Positions 18,299-27,181 of a DNA stretch of 64,000 bases are shown one piece after another. Numbering within the stretch: the stretch's first letter is position 1; each line of letters begins with the position of its first letter. The notes under the pieces were generated by a model that was not told the origin of the DNA, ran no database searches, and saw nothing but the letters and a program-made list of their open reading frames with translations. Position numbers and translations under genes: made by a program. Source of the stretch: Cytophaga aurantiaca DSM 3654 (lineage in GTDB: Bacteria > Bacteroidota > Bacteroidia > Cytophagales > Cytophagaceae); assembly GCF_000379725.1 (NCBI RefSeq), contig NZ_KB903629.1, forward strand, positions 17,995 to 81,994, given 5' to 3'.

Positions 18299-20434
18299 AT
18301 GAACGCACTCGATTATTTTAAAAAATATTTTACGCTGGCCTGCAAAATTGTTTTTGCACTGTCTCTTACAGCAGTAGCCATATGGAGCATTGTATTTTAC
18401 AGAGGCAAACAACGGATCAATAAAGAGACGATTGCATTCGGAGAAACCATCACAAAAAATTCCGTTCATAAAATAGATTCGATTCTATTGAATATCCGCA
18501 CGGCTGCCAATACACTAGCCGACAGCTTGAGTCACCGCAAGTATACAAAAGCAGAACTTGAAAAAGCGCTGAGTGACTTAGGGAACAGTCAGGCATATAT
18601 TTTAGGTGTTACCGCTGCATATCTTCCCTATGAATTTTCACCGGATCAAAAATTATACGCTCCTTTTTACACCAGAAAAGAAGATAAGATCATTCAGACA
18701 AGCGACTTATACGATTATACAGACCGAACAGTATGGAACTACAGTGCCTGGGTTTATAACCCGATCGAAAACAACATCTTCTGGGCCGAGCCCGGATTCG
18801 GGCCTGCAGCGCAGTCTGTCGTAACAGAATACGGTGTTCCCTTTTACGATCCCAAAGATCCGAAAAAGAAAATCGGTGTGGTTGATATCACGTTCTCTCT
18901 ACATGGTTTCAATAAAATGCTGAATACATTAAAATTAGGTAAAACAGGTTATGCAATACTTGTCTCAGACAAAGGACATGTACTCTCCCATCCGCGCGAA
19001 GATTATCTGTTGGCATTAAAATCCATGGATGTGGTTGCAAAAGAAACAGACGATGAAAATTATCGGGCAGCCGTTAAAAAATTATTAAACAAGGAAACAG
19101 GCTACGTGGAATACCTGAATCCACTGTTGAACAGGAAGTCGATCGTTTTTTATCAAACCATACCAACTACACAATGGTCGATCGCAATCAATATTATTAA
19201 AGATGAAATTGAACCGGACTTTGATTATACCTACAAGCAGGAAATTATTTTATCCTTATTCATTCTGCTTGCCATACTAAGCGGCAGTGTTGTATTCTTT
19301 AAACTCTTTCAAACAGACCGTCTGTGGGTTATCGCTGCTGAAATTTCTTTTCTCTTTATTCTTGAAATTGGTTTTATCTGGCATCTGCATCAGCAGCGAC
19401 CAATGTTTGATTACGCTTCAGACGAAACAGTTATTTCCGATGTCAACTCGATCAACACCTTTGTAAATCAATCGAACGGAGAAACAGAAACGTTACATGA
19501 AGAGCCACCGATCTACATACCCACAGGTTTGTTCATCCGCAACATTGAATTCAAAGACGGCAGATTGATTGGACTGAATGGATCGCTTTGGCAAAAGCTT
19601 GATACGGTTTTACATAAAGGAATTGAACCCGGCGTAACATTTCCGGATCTTTCAACCGATGCAGAAGCCTACACCATGGACGTTGCCTATGACCGCATTG
19701 AAGATGGGCACCGCATTATTGGATGGAATTTCAGATTGAATATTTTAAATAAGGTAGATTATAAATTGTACCCCTTCGATCGAAAAGATCTGAAAATAAA
19801 TTTACGTCACAGCACCGTTGGAAAAAACATCTTCCTCATTCCGGATGCAGACGCCTATGAATCGCTGATCCCATCTACCAATCCCGGCATCAATAAAGGC
19901 ATTCCGATCGTAGGCTGGGATTTCCTTGGAAGTTATTTCAGCTACGAATACAAAAGTTTAAATACGAATTTTGGATTGCAGCATTTTCAACGCCAACGAA
20001 ATATACCTGAGTTGAGCTTCAATGTTGTACTCAGCAGAAAAATCATCGGTGCATTGATCGCACACATTCTTCCGCTGTTCATTATTCAATTGATGCTGTT
20101 CGGTGTAATTATTATCTTCTCAAAAACAGATACTACCATATCGGGTTACAATACCTTTGGTGTGATCAACAGTTGTGCTGCCTTCTTCTTCGTTATCGTA
20201 ATCTCGCATATCGATCTGCGTAACACCTTGGAAATTGAAATGGTGACTTATCTGGAGTATCTCTATTTCATTGTATACATCTATGTACTCATGGTGACGG
20301 TTAACGCGCTCTTCTTCTCTTCGACCAAGGATTATTTATTTGTAGATTATAAAAATAACTACCTGCCGAAGGTATTGTTCTGGCCGGTATTTATGTTTGC
20401 GTGTATCGTGGTGACGATTATATTATTCTATTAG
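18299..20434 (+). CDS. Cache-domain / pentameric ligand-gated ion channel fusion
   Basis: A 711-aa membrane protein. TM1 (13-34) is followed by an extracytoplasmic double-Cache domain, about 35-314 (VWNYSAWVYNP, FWAEPGFGPAAQS, KIGVVDITFSLHGF, GKTGYAILVSDKGHVLSHP). A TM hairpin (315-337 and 342-363) leads to a second external domain, 370-575, with the channel-family signature Y491-P-F-D494. Four helices then match M1 (583-608, Pro592), M2 (618-637), M3 (651-672, YLEYLYFIVYIYVLMV) and M4 (690-711). This is the pentameric (Cys-loop/Pro-loop) channel layout; the loop lacks cysteines, as in other prokaryotic members. Topology is consistent: both sensors and the C-terminus are outside. No kinase, cyclase or methyl-accepting domain is present. 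It is monocistronic, between terminators and flanked by related repeats. Likely a small-molecule-gated channel; ion and ligand unknown. Confidence 0.82.
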   Translation: MNALDYFKKYFTLACKIVFALSLTAVAIWSIVFYRGKQRINKETIAFGETITKNSVHKIDSILLNIRTAANTLADSLSHRKYTKAELEKALSDLGNSQAYILGVTAAYLPYEFSPDQKLYAPFYTRKEDKIIQTSDLYDYTDRTVWNYSAWVYNPIENNIFWAEPGFGPAAQSVVTEYGVPFYDPKDPKKKIGVVDITFSLHGFNKMLNTLKLGKTGYAILVSDKGHVLSHPREDYLLALKSMDVVAKETDDENYRAAVKKLLNKETGYVEYLNPLLNRKSIVFYQTIPTTQWSIAINIIKDEIEPDFDYTYKQEIILSLFILLAILSGSVVFFKLFQTDRLWVIAAEISFLFILEIGFIWHLHQQRPMFDYASDETVISDVNSINTFVNQSNGETETLHEEPPIYIPTGLFIRNIEFKDGRLIGLNGSLWQKLDTVLHKGIEPGVTFPDLSTDAEAYTMDVAYDRIEDGHRIIGWNFRLNILNKVDYKLYPFDRKDLKINLRHSTVGKNIFLIPDADAYESLIPSTNPGINKGIPIVGWDFLGSYFSYEYKSLNTNFGLQHFQRQRNIPELSFNVVLSRKIIGALIAHILPLFIIQLMLFGVIIIFSKTDTTISGYNTFGVINSCAAFFFVIVISHIDLRNTLEIEMVTYLEYLYFIVYIYVLMVTVNALFFSSTKDYLFVDYKNNYLPKVLFWPVFMFACIVVTIILFY

Positions 20435-20769
20435 TGATCAGTGGTCAGTTTGTATTTCGAAAAATACTTCCAGTAGTTAAATCGAGACCAAGTCTCTCTT
20501 TTATTGTAAGCTCCTTAGAGCGCTGCGCTAACTCTAAGGAGAGTGTGGTGCAGTGGGCAGTATAAAAATCCGTTACTCCTTGGGGCGATGCCCCAAGTTA
20601 TAGTATGAAAGCCTTTCAGGCTTATCGTTTCACATTGAATGCACAGGCTGTAAAATATTAAGCCCACGGATAAATCCGTGGGCTATGCAAATTCTTCAAC
20701 TATTTATACTCGTGCCAGGCTTTAACGAAGTGTGTCTGTTGTGTATTCTCAAGATGCTTTTATGAAGCA
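20435..20769. repeat. Intergenic repeat cluster after the channel gene
   Basis: No gene. It contains the second copy of the 'atcgagac...agtctctc' / 'ctccttagag...ctctaaggag' repeat (20480-20541). Small palindromes follow: 'tggggcgatgcccca', 'aagcctttcaggctt' and 'gcccacggataaatccgtgg'. The last ones are candidate transcript-end hairpins. Confidence 0.65.
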
Positions 20770-21309
20770 TCAATTTTGAAATTGTTCTTTTAATAAAGCA
20801 ACGATGTGATTTGCTTCTGCATCATCAACTCCAAGTGCGAAGGAGAATGTTTTTAATCCATAATCAAATTTTATTTTACCCGGCCCAAGTCCCCAGAATG
20901 CCCAACGGTTACTACCAAACCAGCTATCATTATTCAATTCTGTTCTTATATTCTTTACGGCAGTTGCTTGTAGTCGCCTTTTTCGGCCAATACCAAAAAT
21001 CGACTCTTCAAATAAAACTTCTCCTTTTCTCAGATTGAATTTTTCTTTACCAAAATATCCCCAAGACAATACTGAAATAATACCCACCCCACCAATTGTC
21101 CAACCAATTAACCAAAATGTCATAAAGCCATTCATTTCACCTTGTTCAAATCCATACATAACAGTAGGATATGCACTTGTGAATCCAGCATACCACCCAC
21201 CGAGCCAGGCAGTACCAAATATAAGTGCGAACCAATTTTTCTTTGAAGGAATAGAAATTCTGATTCCGTCAATTGTTTTTTCAATTTTCGCAGTTCCGTT
21301 ATCTATCAT
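20770..21309 (-). CDS. Hypothetical membrane protein
   Basis: A 179-aa protein with two transmembrane helices in the first half (WFALIFGTAWLGGWYAGF; FMTFWLIGWTIGGVGIISVL). A beta-rich C-terminal half (EKFNLRKGEVLFEESI, GKIKFDYGLKTFSFALGV, DAEANHIVALLKEQF) looks like a small membrane-associated PH-like fold of the sort seen in DUF-type membrane proteins. No catalytic motif is seen. It stands alone. The assignment of the fold is tentative. Confidence 0.6.
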   Translation of the reverse strand: MIDNGTAKIEKTIDGIRISIPSKKNWFALIFGTAWLGGWYAGFTSAYPTVMYGFEQGEMNGFMTFWLIGWTIGGVGIISVLSWGYFGKEKFNLRKGEVLFEESIFGIGRKRRLQATAVKNIRTELNNDSWFGSNRWAFWGLGPGKIKFDYGLKTFSFALGVDDAEANHIVALLKEQFQN

Positions 21310-21388
21310 ATTTTAATCGTATTGATTTAGGTTTGATGATCAAAATTTCATTCTGCATCAGCATTATTCTACTGGCCATTGACCACTA

Positions 21389-22885
21389 TTACTCGAACTC
21401 CAAAAAGAACGCCGACAAATGATCGATAATATCCGATGCGATCATGCCTGGTTTGGAGTGGATACGAGCTGCGGCGTCACCTGCATAACCGTGTGCAAAT
21501 ACGCCGATCTTTGCTGCTTCTTCCGGTGTGTAGCCCTGCGCTAACAAAGATGTGATGATACCTGTCAACACATCTCCGCTTCCGGCAGTTGCCATGCCTG
21601 AGTTACCGGTAGAGTTAAAGTGTACCGCGCCGGTTGGCATCACTACTGCGGTGTATGCACCTTTCAGCACAATAATCACTTGCATCTTTTTAGCAAGTTC
21701 AATGGCTTTGTGCAAACGCTCCCAGCTGTTCTGAAGTTTGATACCTGCCAAACGTTCCAGTTCTTTCGGATGCGGTGTTAAAATACTATTCGGCGGAATG
21801 TGTGTAGTCCAATGCGGATGTATTGCTAATATATTTAATGCGCTTGCATCAATTACCAAAGGATGTATAGAAGAGACAAGTAGTTCTTCCAGCACATCTG
21901 CGGTGTATGGATGTTCGCCTAATCCCACGCCAATGCCTACCGCACTGAATTCTTCTGTCTCCGGCAATTCCGTAACAACTTCCGTATTCGGATCTATGCT
22001 TAAGATTGCTTCGGGTATCAATGTCTGAACGATATCTACTCCGCTGCTTGGAATGTGTACGCAAAGCAAGCCGGCACCCGAACGCAGAATTGCTCTTGCA
22101 GCAAGTGTAGCAGCGCCCATCATGCCTTTGCTTCCTGCGATCAGCAATACTTTTCCAAATGTACCTTTGTGTGAAAACACCGGACGTTTGCGGATCATCG
22201 AATGCACAACAGCGGCATCCGTATAATAATATTCGCTGAGCAGATCTGCAGTTCCTTCAAGCTTCATGCTAATATCCACAACATGCCATGAACCCGTATA
22301 GGCTTCATGATCTGCCAGAAACAACATGAGCTTAGGCGCCTGAAAAGTTATGGTATGATCGGCAGTGATGATTGAACTGTGCTTTGCAGGATAATCGCTG
22401 TATAAACCGGATGGAACATCTACTGCATACACCACCGCATCACTTGCATTGATGCGATCAATAACTGTTGCATAGATTCCGGTAACTTCTCTATTCAATC
22501 CGGAACCCAGTAATGCATCAACGATCAGTACATGTTTGGGAATATTTGGAATGTCTTCTGCCTGCACGATGGACGCTACTGCTCCGAGCTGAGTCAATCG
22601 ATCAAGATTTGCAGCACAATCGGGAGTTGGTGCTCCTGTTTTAAGAATGAATGATTTTACTTTGTAACCGCGATTGATCAGCAAACGTGCAATTGCTAAA
22701 CCGTCTCCTCCATTATTGCCTCTTCCGCAAAACACCCACACTTCTTTTTGAAACGAGGTATGTTTTGTAAACCAAGCCACAAAAGCATTTGCGGCACGTT
22801 CCATTAATTCCAGTGAGGTAATACCTTCAACTTCCTGAGTATACAGGTCCAATTCGTGAATCTGAGCAGCGGTAAGAATTTTCAT
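21389..22885 (-). CDS. nnr: Bifunctional NAD(P)H-hydrate epimerase / dehydratase
   Basis: A 498-aa metabolite repair enzyme. The N-terminal YjeF_N half (about 1-215) epimerises R/S forms of NAD(P)HX; FCGRGNNGGDGLAIARLL and VDALLGSGLNREV are its signatures. The C-terminal half (about 220-498) is the ADP/ATP-dependent dehydratase, with KVLLIAGSKGMMGAATLAAR, ILTPHPKELERLAG, IIVLKGAYTAV and NSGMATAGSGDVLTGII. The fused length is typical of bacteria. Cytosolic, single gene. A palindromic hairpin (22985-23018) lies upstream of the start. Confidence 0.95.
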   Translation of the reverse strand: MKILTAAQIHELDLYTQEVEGITSLELMERAANAFVAWFTKHTSFQKEVWVFCGRGNNGGDGLAIARLLINRGYKVKSFILKTGAPTPDCAANLDRLTQLGAVASIVQAEDIPNIPKHVLIVDALLGSGLNREVTGIYATVIDRINASDAVVYAVDVPSGLYSDYPAKHSSIITADHTITFQAPKLMLFLADHEAYTGSWHVVDISMKLEGTADLLSEYYYTDAAVVHSMIRKRPVFSHKGTFGKVLLIAGSKGMMGAATLAARAILRSGAGLLCVHIPSSGVDIVQTLIPEAILSIDPNTEVVTELPETEEFSAVGIGVGLGEHPYTADVLEELLVSSIHPLVIDASALNILAIHPHWTTHIPPNSILTPHPKELERLAGIKLQNSWERLHKAIELAKKMQVIIVLKGAYTAVVMPTGAVHFNSTGNSGMATAGSGDVLTGIITSLLAQGYTPEEAAKIGVFAHGYAGDAAARIHSKPGMIASDIIDHLSAFFLEFE

Positions 22886-22984
22886 AACACTTGATATTAT
22901 TTAGTTAAGACAATGCAAATTTTATGAATGGGTAAAATTTAGTTTTAAGTAATAGGTAATAAGTTTTAAGATTCTTTGTTTACA

Positions 22985-23018
22985 ATTCGTCGGACCACAA
23001 AAAAGTGGTCTGACGAAT
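22985..23018. repeat. 34-bp hairpin repeat, copy 2
   Basis: Identical over 34 bases to 14751-14784: 14-base arms around six A residues. Intergenic, 100 bases upstream of the nnr start. Confidence 0.85.
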
Positions 23019-23028
23019 GATGTTTATC

Positions 23029-23130
23029 ATATCATCCGTCACATGAATGTGACGGCAATCAAAGCCGAGCAGTGCGAATATTGAGTACTACTCGGCTTTC
23101 ATTGCCGTTGGCTTTAGCCAACGGTTAAAT
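23029..23130. repeat. Cluster of palindromes
   Basis: Three consecutive inverted repeats: 'ccgtcacatgaatgtgacgg', 'aaagccgag' / 'ctcggcttt' around a 21-base loop, and 'ccgttggctttagccaacgg'. They lie between the nnr start region and the 3' end of the PAP2 gene. They could terminate PAP2-distal transcripts or be mobile palindromic units. Confidence 0.65.
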
Positions 23131-23173
23131 AATTCCACTAGAACATGTGAATTCAGAATTCATAATTCCTTTA

Positions 23174-23908
23174 TCAAAACGTCATCGCAAAATAAACCCC
23201 TGCTGCACGGTTTGAGTACGTAGGCATTACAACCACATTTTTATTCCATTTGTATTGATGTGTCCAGTATGCAATGTGCGCGCTCAGCATACCAATGCCT
23301 GCGCCTACAAATACATCACTTGTGTAATGTCTGTTATTCATTACACGCAATACACCAACAGAGGTAGCAACGGTGTATGCTGCAATCGGATACCATACAC
23401 TTCTGTGTCCGTATTCGCGCTGGATCATTACAGCCCCGAGGAAAGCCTGTGCGGTATGTCCCGATGGAAACGATTTGTCATTTGAACCATCCGGGCGCAT
23501 AACATGTGTTCCATTTTTAAGTAAGGTTGTAGAAGCAAACATTATCACCTCAGCCTTTATTAAAATCGCTGTTCTGTTTTTTATATCTGTTTTAGCTTTT
23601 ACACCAACCCAATCTAACCCGTAGATAAACGGTACGGAAGCAAACCGTAAATAATCGTCGGCACTTGTATGAAAATTGGGATAGTTGGAAACAACTTTAT
23701 CTTTCACACTCAGATCGTTGAAACCTGTTTTATTCAATTTCATGTACATCCCAAATCCAATGAGTGCAACAGGCGCAATGGATTGTTTGAAATACTTCGA
23801 AACGGGCTGTCCTTTATATACTGTATCAACCTGTGCGGTAGCTTTTAATGCAATACACGTACAGATCAAAACCAATGGTATTATTCTTTTAATCATAGAT
23901 GCTTTCAA
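23174..23908 (-). CDS. PAP2 superfamily phosphatase
   Basis: A 244-aa membrane-associated or secreted acid phosphatase of the PAP2/lipid phosphatase fold. A signal or anchor segment (IIPLVLICTCIALKATAQ) comes first. The three catalytic motifs are in order: K..TH..RPDGS, SFPSGHTAQAF, and VLRVMNNRHYTSDV with the nucleophilic His four residues before Asp. The start is at the MKASMIKR methionine. Substrates in the family are phosphatidic acid, undecaprenyl pyrophosphate or small phosphoesters; which applies here is unknown. Monocistronic. Confidence 0.88.
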   Translation of the reverse strand: MKASMIKRIIPLVLICTCIALKATAQVDTVYKGQPVSKYFKQSIAPVALIGFGMYMKLNKTGFNDLSVKDKVVSNYPNFHTSADDYLRFASVPFIYGLDWVGVKAKTDIKNRTAILIKAEVIMFASTTLLKNGTHVMRPDGSNDKSFPSGHTAQAFLGAVMIQREYGHRSVWYPIAAYTVATSVGVLRVMNNRHYTSDVFVGAGIGMLSAHIAYWTHQYKWNKNVVVMPTYSNRAAGVYFAMTF

Positions 23909-24135
23909 CAGTTGATACTACTATTTTTTTTCTTAATTCCCTATTAATTGACAAAATTCAAACAAACTAAAATACAATTTACTTCAGCTCTCTATTTCAC
24001 ATCATGACTCATAAATATATGAATGTAAGGACACTATAAACCTCTGTATAATTTGTAGATAACCCTTTTCCTATTTAATACTTAAATTGTCCTATTATAC
24101 ATATTTTTAATGTACAGAATACTGAATACGCACTT

Positions 24136-25179
24136 ATGCAGATTGAATTAGCAAACTTTGAAAAAATATACACCCATTTTGTAGGTAACAAATCGGATGA
24201 AGAAGGAATCAATATTTCTAAGACGCCTCTGCAATTAAACGACGAATCGTTAAAAGAATTGCTGTTGAATTATTTCACCAATCCGTTTAAAAATAAAGAG
24301 TACAATCGTTTTCATCACGATGCGGATTTGAATTTAAATGAACTGTATACGTATTGTTCTGCTATTTTTTCAGACCCCGATTCGCTTTACATTCAAAGCA
24401 TCAACATCGCCAAACATTTGTACGAACAGTCTAAACATCCTATGATCAAAGGCGGTGAGTTGTATGTCGTACACTTTGATGATTGCGTGATCGATGGGGA
24501 GAGCACGGATGCGATTGGTTTATTTAAATCAGAAACAAAAGAAACCTTCTTGAAAATATTTCCTCAGGGCGACGGCTACGAAGCGATCTCAGATAAAGGG
24601 ATCGATATCCGTAAACTCGACAAAGGTTGTTTCATCATAAACAGTGAAAAAGAAAACGGTTACAAAGTTTGTGTGGTAGATCAAACAAACAAATCAAGCG
24701 ATGCACAATACTGGAAAGATGATTTTTTAAAGATTGTCAGTCGCGACGATAGTTTCCATTATACACAAAACTACATGAGCATGTGTAAGAGTTTTGTGAC
24801 GGATAAAATGCCGGAAGATTTTGAAGTATCGAAAACAGATCAGATAGATCTGCTAAACCGTTCTGCAAATTATTTTAAAAAGAATGAAACGTTCGACATG
24901 CAAACGTTCACCGACGATGTGATCCAGGATAAAGGTCTGATCGATTCTTTTAAAAGCTACAAAACAAAATTTCAGGAGGAAAGTGATCTGGCGATCGTAG
25001 ATGAATTTGATATTTCTACTCCCGCTGTAAAAAAATATTCCAAGGTCTTTAAAAGTGTCTTAAAACTGGATCGTAATTTTCACATCTATATCCATGGCGA
25101 CAAAGATCTGATAGAGAAAGGAAGAGACGATGCAAGTGGAATGAATTTTTATAAGATCTATTATAAGGAAGAAAGCTAG
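24136..25179 (+). CDS. Nucleoid-associated protein, NdpA/YejK family
   Basis: A 347-aa cytosolic protein of the 37-kDa nucleoid-associated family. Similarity is recognised over the length: an N-terminal NISKTPLQLNDESLKELLLN segment, the central SINIAKHLYEQSKHPMIKGG followed by ELYVVHFDDC, then GLFKSETKETFLKI, and a C-terminal conserved stretch near KKYSKVFKSVLKLDRNFHIY. Family members bind DNA non-specifically, but their cellular role is poorly defined. It stands alone; an inverted copy of the 'ctgcgctaactcta' repeat follows the stop codon. Confidence 0.8.
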   Translation: MQIELANFEKIYTHFVGNKSDEEGINISKTPLQLNDESLKELLLNYFTNPFKNKEYNRFHHDADLNLNELYTYCSAIFSDPDSLYIQSINIAKHLYEQSKHPMIKGGELYVVHFDDCVIDGESTDAIGLFKSETKETFLKIFPQGDGYEAISDKGIDIRKLDKGCFIINSEKENGYKVCVVDQTNKSSDAQYWKDDFLKIVSRDDSFHYTQNYMSMCKSFVTDKMPEDFEVSKTDQIDLLNRSANYFKKNETFDMQTFTDDVIQDKGLIDSFKSYKTKFQEESDLAIVDEFDISTPAVKKYSKVFKSVLKLDRNFHIYIHGDKDLIEKGRDDASGMNFYKIYYKEES

Positions 25180-25195
25180 GGGCTAAATTCCCGTT

Positions 25196-25233
25196 TCTAT
25201 CCGTAGAGTTAGCGCAGCTCTCTAGGGATAGAG
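25196..25233. repeat. Inverted copy of the ctgcgctaactcta repeat
   Basis: Read on the minus strand, the stem 'tctatcc...ggataga' encloses 'agctgcgctaactcta', the core also found at 18102-18135 and 20511-20541. It lies between convergent genes and may serve as a bidirectional hairpin. Confidence 0.6.
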
Positions 25234-25246
25234 GCGATTTGCATAA

Positions 25247-26329
25247 TTACTTTTTCTCCATCAACTCTGCATTCATTACCTTCATTGCAAAGTATGGATT
25301 CGGGCTATCTTTCTTTTTAATAAAAATTACAAAGGGTTTATCAAAAATCATCTGTTTAGGAATTGGCTTTTCTACAGGAGTAGGTAAAACACATGTAGTA
25401 TCACATGTTATGGTTGCCTCACTCTCTATGATAGCGCCATATTCATCAAATATAAAGGCCGTTTGCTGATATGTTTTTACAATTGCATGCGGCGTTGAAC
25501 CCGATGTAAACGATTGCCCTTCTAATGAAGGATAGTTTGTTCCAATATTAAATTTTATTGCAGGAATAATTAAATGATCTCCGTTTTGAAATCCATATCT
25601 CCATAATTTTTCTTTTATATTTTTTTCTTTATCACCTTTTTTGATCCAGTTATTTGTACTAACTACTAAATCTGAAAATGTTCCTGAGATATTAATGCCT
25701 TTAGCCAAAATTATTTCACTACTTGTATCTGCAGGAAATAATTTTATAGCAAAATGATCATCATCCAGATAATATAGAATTTGAAAATAATCATGTAATT
25801 CATTATCCGGATAATTCAAGCCAAAAGATCTTACCTTACTTCTATTAAAATCTAAAGGCTCATCTTGAGTATGAAATGGAAGCACAAAAGGAAGTGCTTT
25901 TTTGAAATAGGCTGATACTTCAATTCCATCTATAAAACTCACTGTTGTTTCATATTCATCTTTATTTAATACGTTCTGAAATGTGTTGGATCGATTGATT
26001 AATTTAAAATCAAGCGAATTTTCAGGAGATATTTCAATAGGTGTTTTATAATAATTTTTGATCTCCTGCCATGCAAATAACATCGTAGGCGAATAAATAC
26101 TATTCAATGAGTCTGAAAGTTTGTTTTCAAGCGTAAGAATAAATTCTGTAGACTTTACTTTCTTTAAAGGAATCTCCTTAGGAAATTCCTGACTAATCGG
26201 ATTTTTTTTAGGACCTAAACTATCTATTGCTATTAGTTCTGGCTCTGTATTAGTCTGTTCAATTTTATTTTCACATGCACTAAAAACCGCGATCAAAAGT
26301 AACCCAAGTACTGATGTATTTATTTTCAT
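25247..26329 (-). CDS. Hypothetical lipoprotein
   Basis: A 360-aa protein with a lipoprotein signal ending in AVFSAC (Cys near residue 19) followed by an acidic linker. The body shows alternating beta-type segments (STEFILTLENKLSD, YETTVSFIDGIEVSAYF, FAIKLFPADTSSEIILA) but no known domain. One section contains two paired cysteines (ITCDTTCVLPTP). It is 13 bp upstream of an alpha/beta hydrolase's distal end only in position; the hydrolase is transcribed towards it on the same strand. Function unknown, envelope location likely. Confidence 0.65.
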   Translation of the reverse strand: MKINTSVLGLLLIAVFSACENKIEQTNTEPELIAIDSLGPKKNPISQEFPKEIPLKKVKSTEFILTLENKLSDSLNSIYSPTMLFAWQEIKNYYKTPIEISPENSLDFKLINRSNTFQNVLNKDEYETTVSFIDGIEVSAYFKKALPFVLPFHTQDEPLDFNRSKVRSFGLNYPDNELHDYFQILYYLDDDHFAIKLFPADTSSEIILAKGINISGTFSDLVVSTNNWIKKGDKEKNIKEKLWRYGFQNGDHLIIPAIKFNIGTNYPSLEGQSFTSGSTPHAIVKTYQQTAFIFDEYGAIIESEATITCDTTCVLPTPVEKPIPKQMIFDKPFVIFIKKKDSPNPYFAMKVMNAELMEKK

Positions 26330-26342
26330 AACACTATTACAA

Positions 26343-26936
26343 TTATATCCTCTTCAAAAATTCTTCAAACAAACCTTGCCCTTCTTCCCAATACTCAAGC
26401 TTTGCAGCAGTACCTATATGTTCGCGTTCGCCTACAGAAATAAAATCTGCACCTAATATATCTGCCCATTTTTTTAATTCAGCAGACGAAATATACGGAT
26501 CGTTTTCACTCGCAATCATAACAGATGTAAAAGGTAATTCAATTCTGGGCATCGGAGAAAATCCAATACATTCTTTTGGAAAATCTGCACGCTCAACATC
26601 GGGCATGGCAACTAAAAAAGCTCCAGAAACTCCTTGTAATGCATTTGCTTTTGCTGCATGCACAATAGTCGCACAACCCAGACTATGTCCGATCAACACA
26701 ACAGGTTTACCTCCCGATTGTGCAATTGTTTCAATCAGTTGATCTACCCATATACTACGCACGGGATGATCCCAATCCTTCTGTTCTACCCGAATAATTT
26801 CCGGATACGCTTTTTCCCAATACGTTTGCCAATGACTTTCACCGGAACCGCCAAGGCCGGGCACATTGATGTAATTAAAACGATTATCCAGCATAGTGCA
26901 ACTACTTTTCCCTTCAGTCAAATTTATACTTTTCAT
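26343..26936 (-). CDS. RBBP9/YdeN-like alpha/beta hydrolase
   Basis: A serine hydrolase of the small RBBP9/YdeN family. VPGLGGSGESHWQTYWE, QKDWDHPVRSIWVDQL, the nucleophile elbow IGHSLGCATIVHAA (Ser in GHSLG), ASENDPYIS (catalytic Asp region) and GEREHIGTAA (catalytic His) are all visible. The open frame reaches 27011, but its first 25 residues are unlike the family. I use the ATG at 26936; the ATG at 26894 is equally good and gives the usual 183-residue size. A TATATAAG word lies just upstream of 26936. Cytosolic; substrate unknown. Confidence 0.85.
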   Translation of the reverse strand: MKSINLTEGKSSCTMLDNRFNYINVPGLGGSGESHWQTYWEKAYPEIIRVEQKDWDHPVRSIWVDQLIETIAQSGGKPVVLIGHSLGCATIVHAAKANALQGVSGAFLVAMPDVERADFPKECIGFSPMPRIELPFTSVMIASENDPYISSAELKKWADILGADFISVGEREHIGTAAKLEYWEEGQGLFEEFLKRI

Positions 26937-27181
26937 TGAATAGTTCTTATATACTATCCCAAAACATAAATTATAATGCCACATACAGAATGGAACGCAT
27001 TTGATGTTCAAAATTAAAAAATAAGTCTAAATAGTTAGTATGCTTTCAATCAAGACACTTTGAGAGATTAATTTACCCGATTATTTTTTATTATGTAGTT
27101 ATTGGCTCTCGTTTTACGATATTGCATACATACATTAAACTAGCTTCTTTATTCATTTTAATTTTATAACAAGTCTTTCAT

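Noticed and set aside
18299..20434. Cache protein as a chemoreceptor or cyclase
   Set aside because: No methyl-accepting, HAMP, GGDEF, kinase or cyclase domain follows; the C-terminal half has the pLGIC helix pattern.
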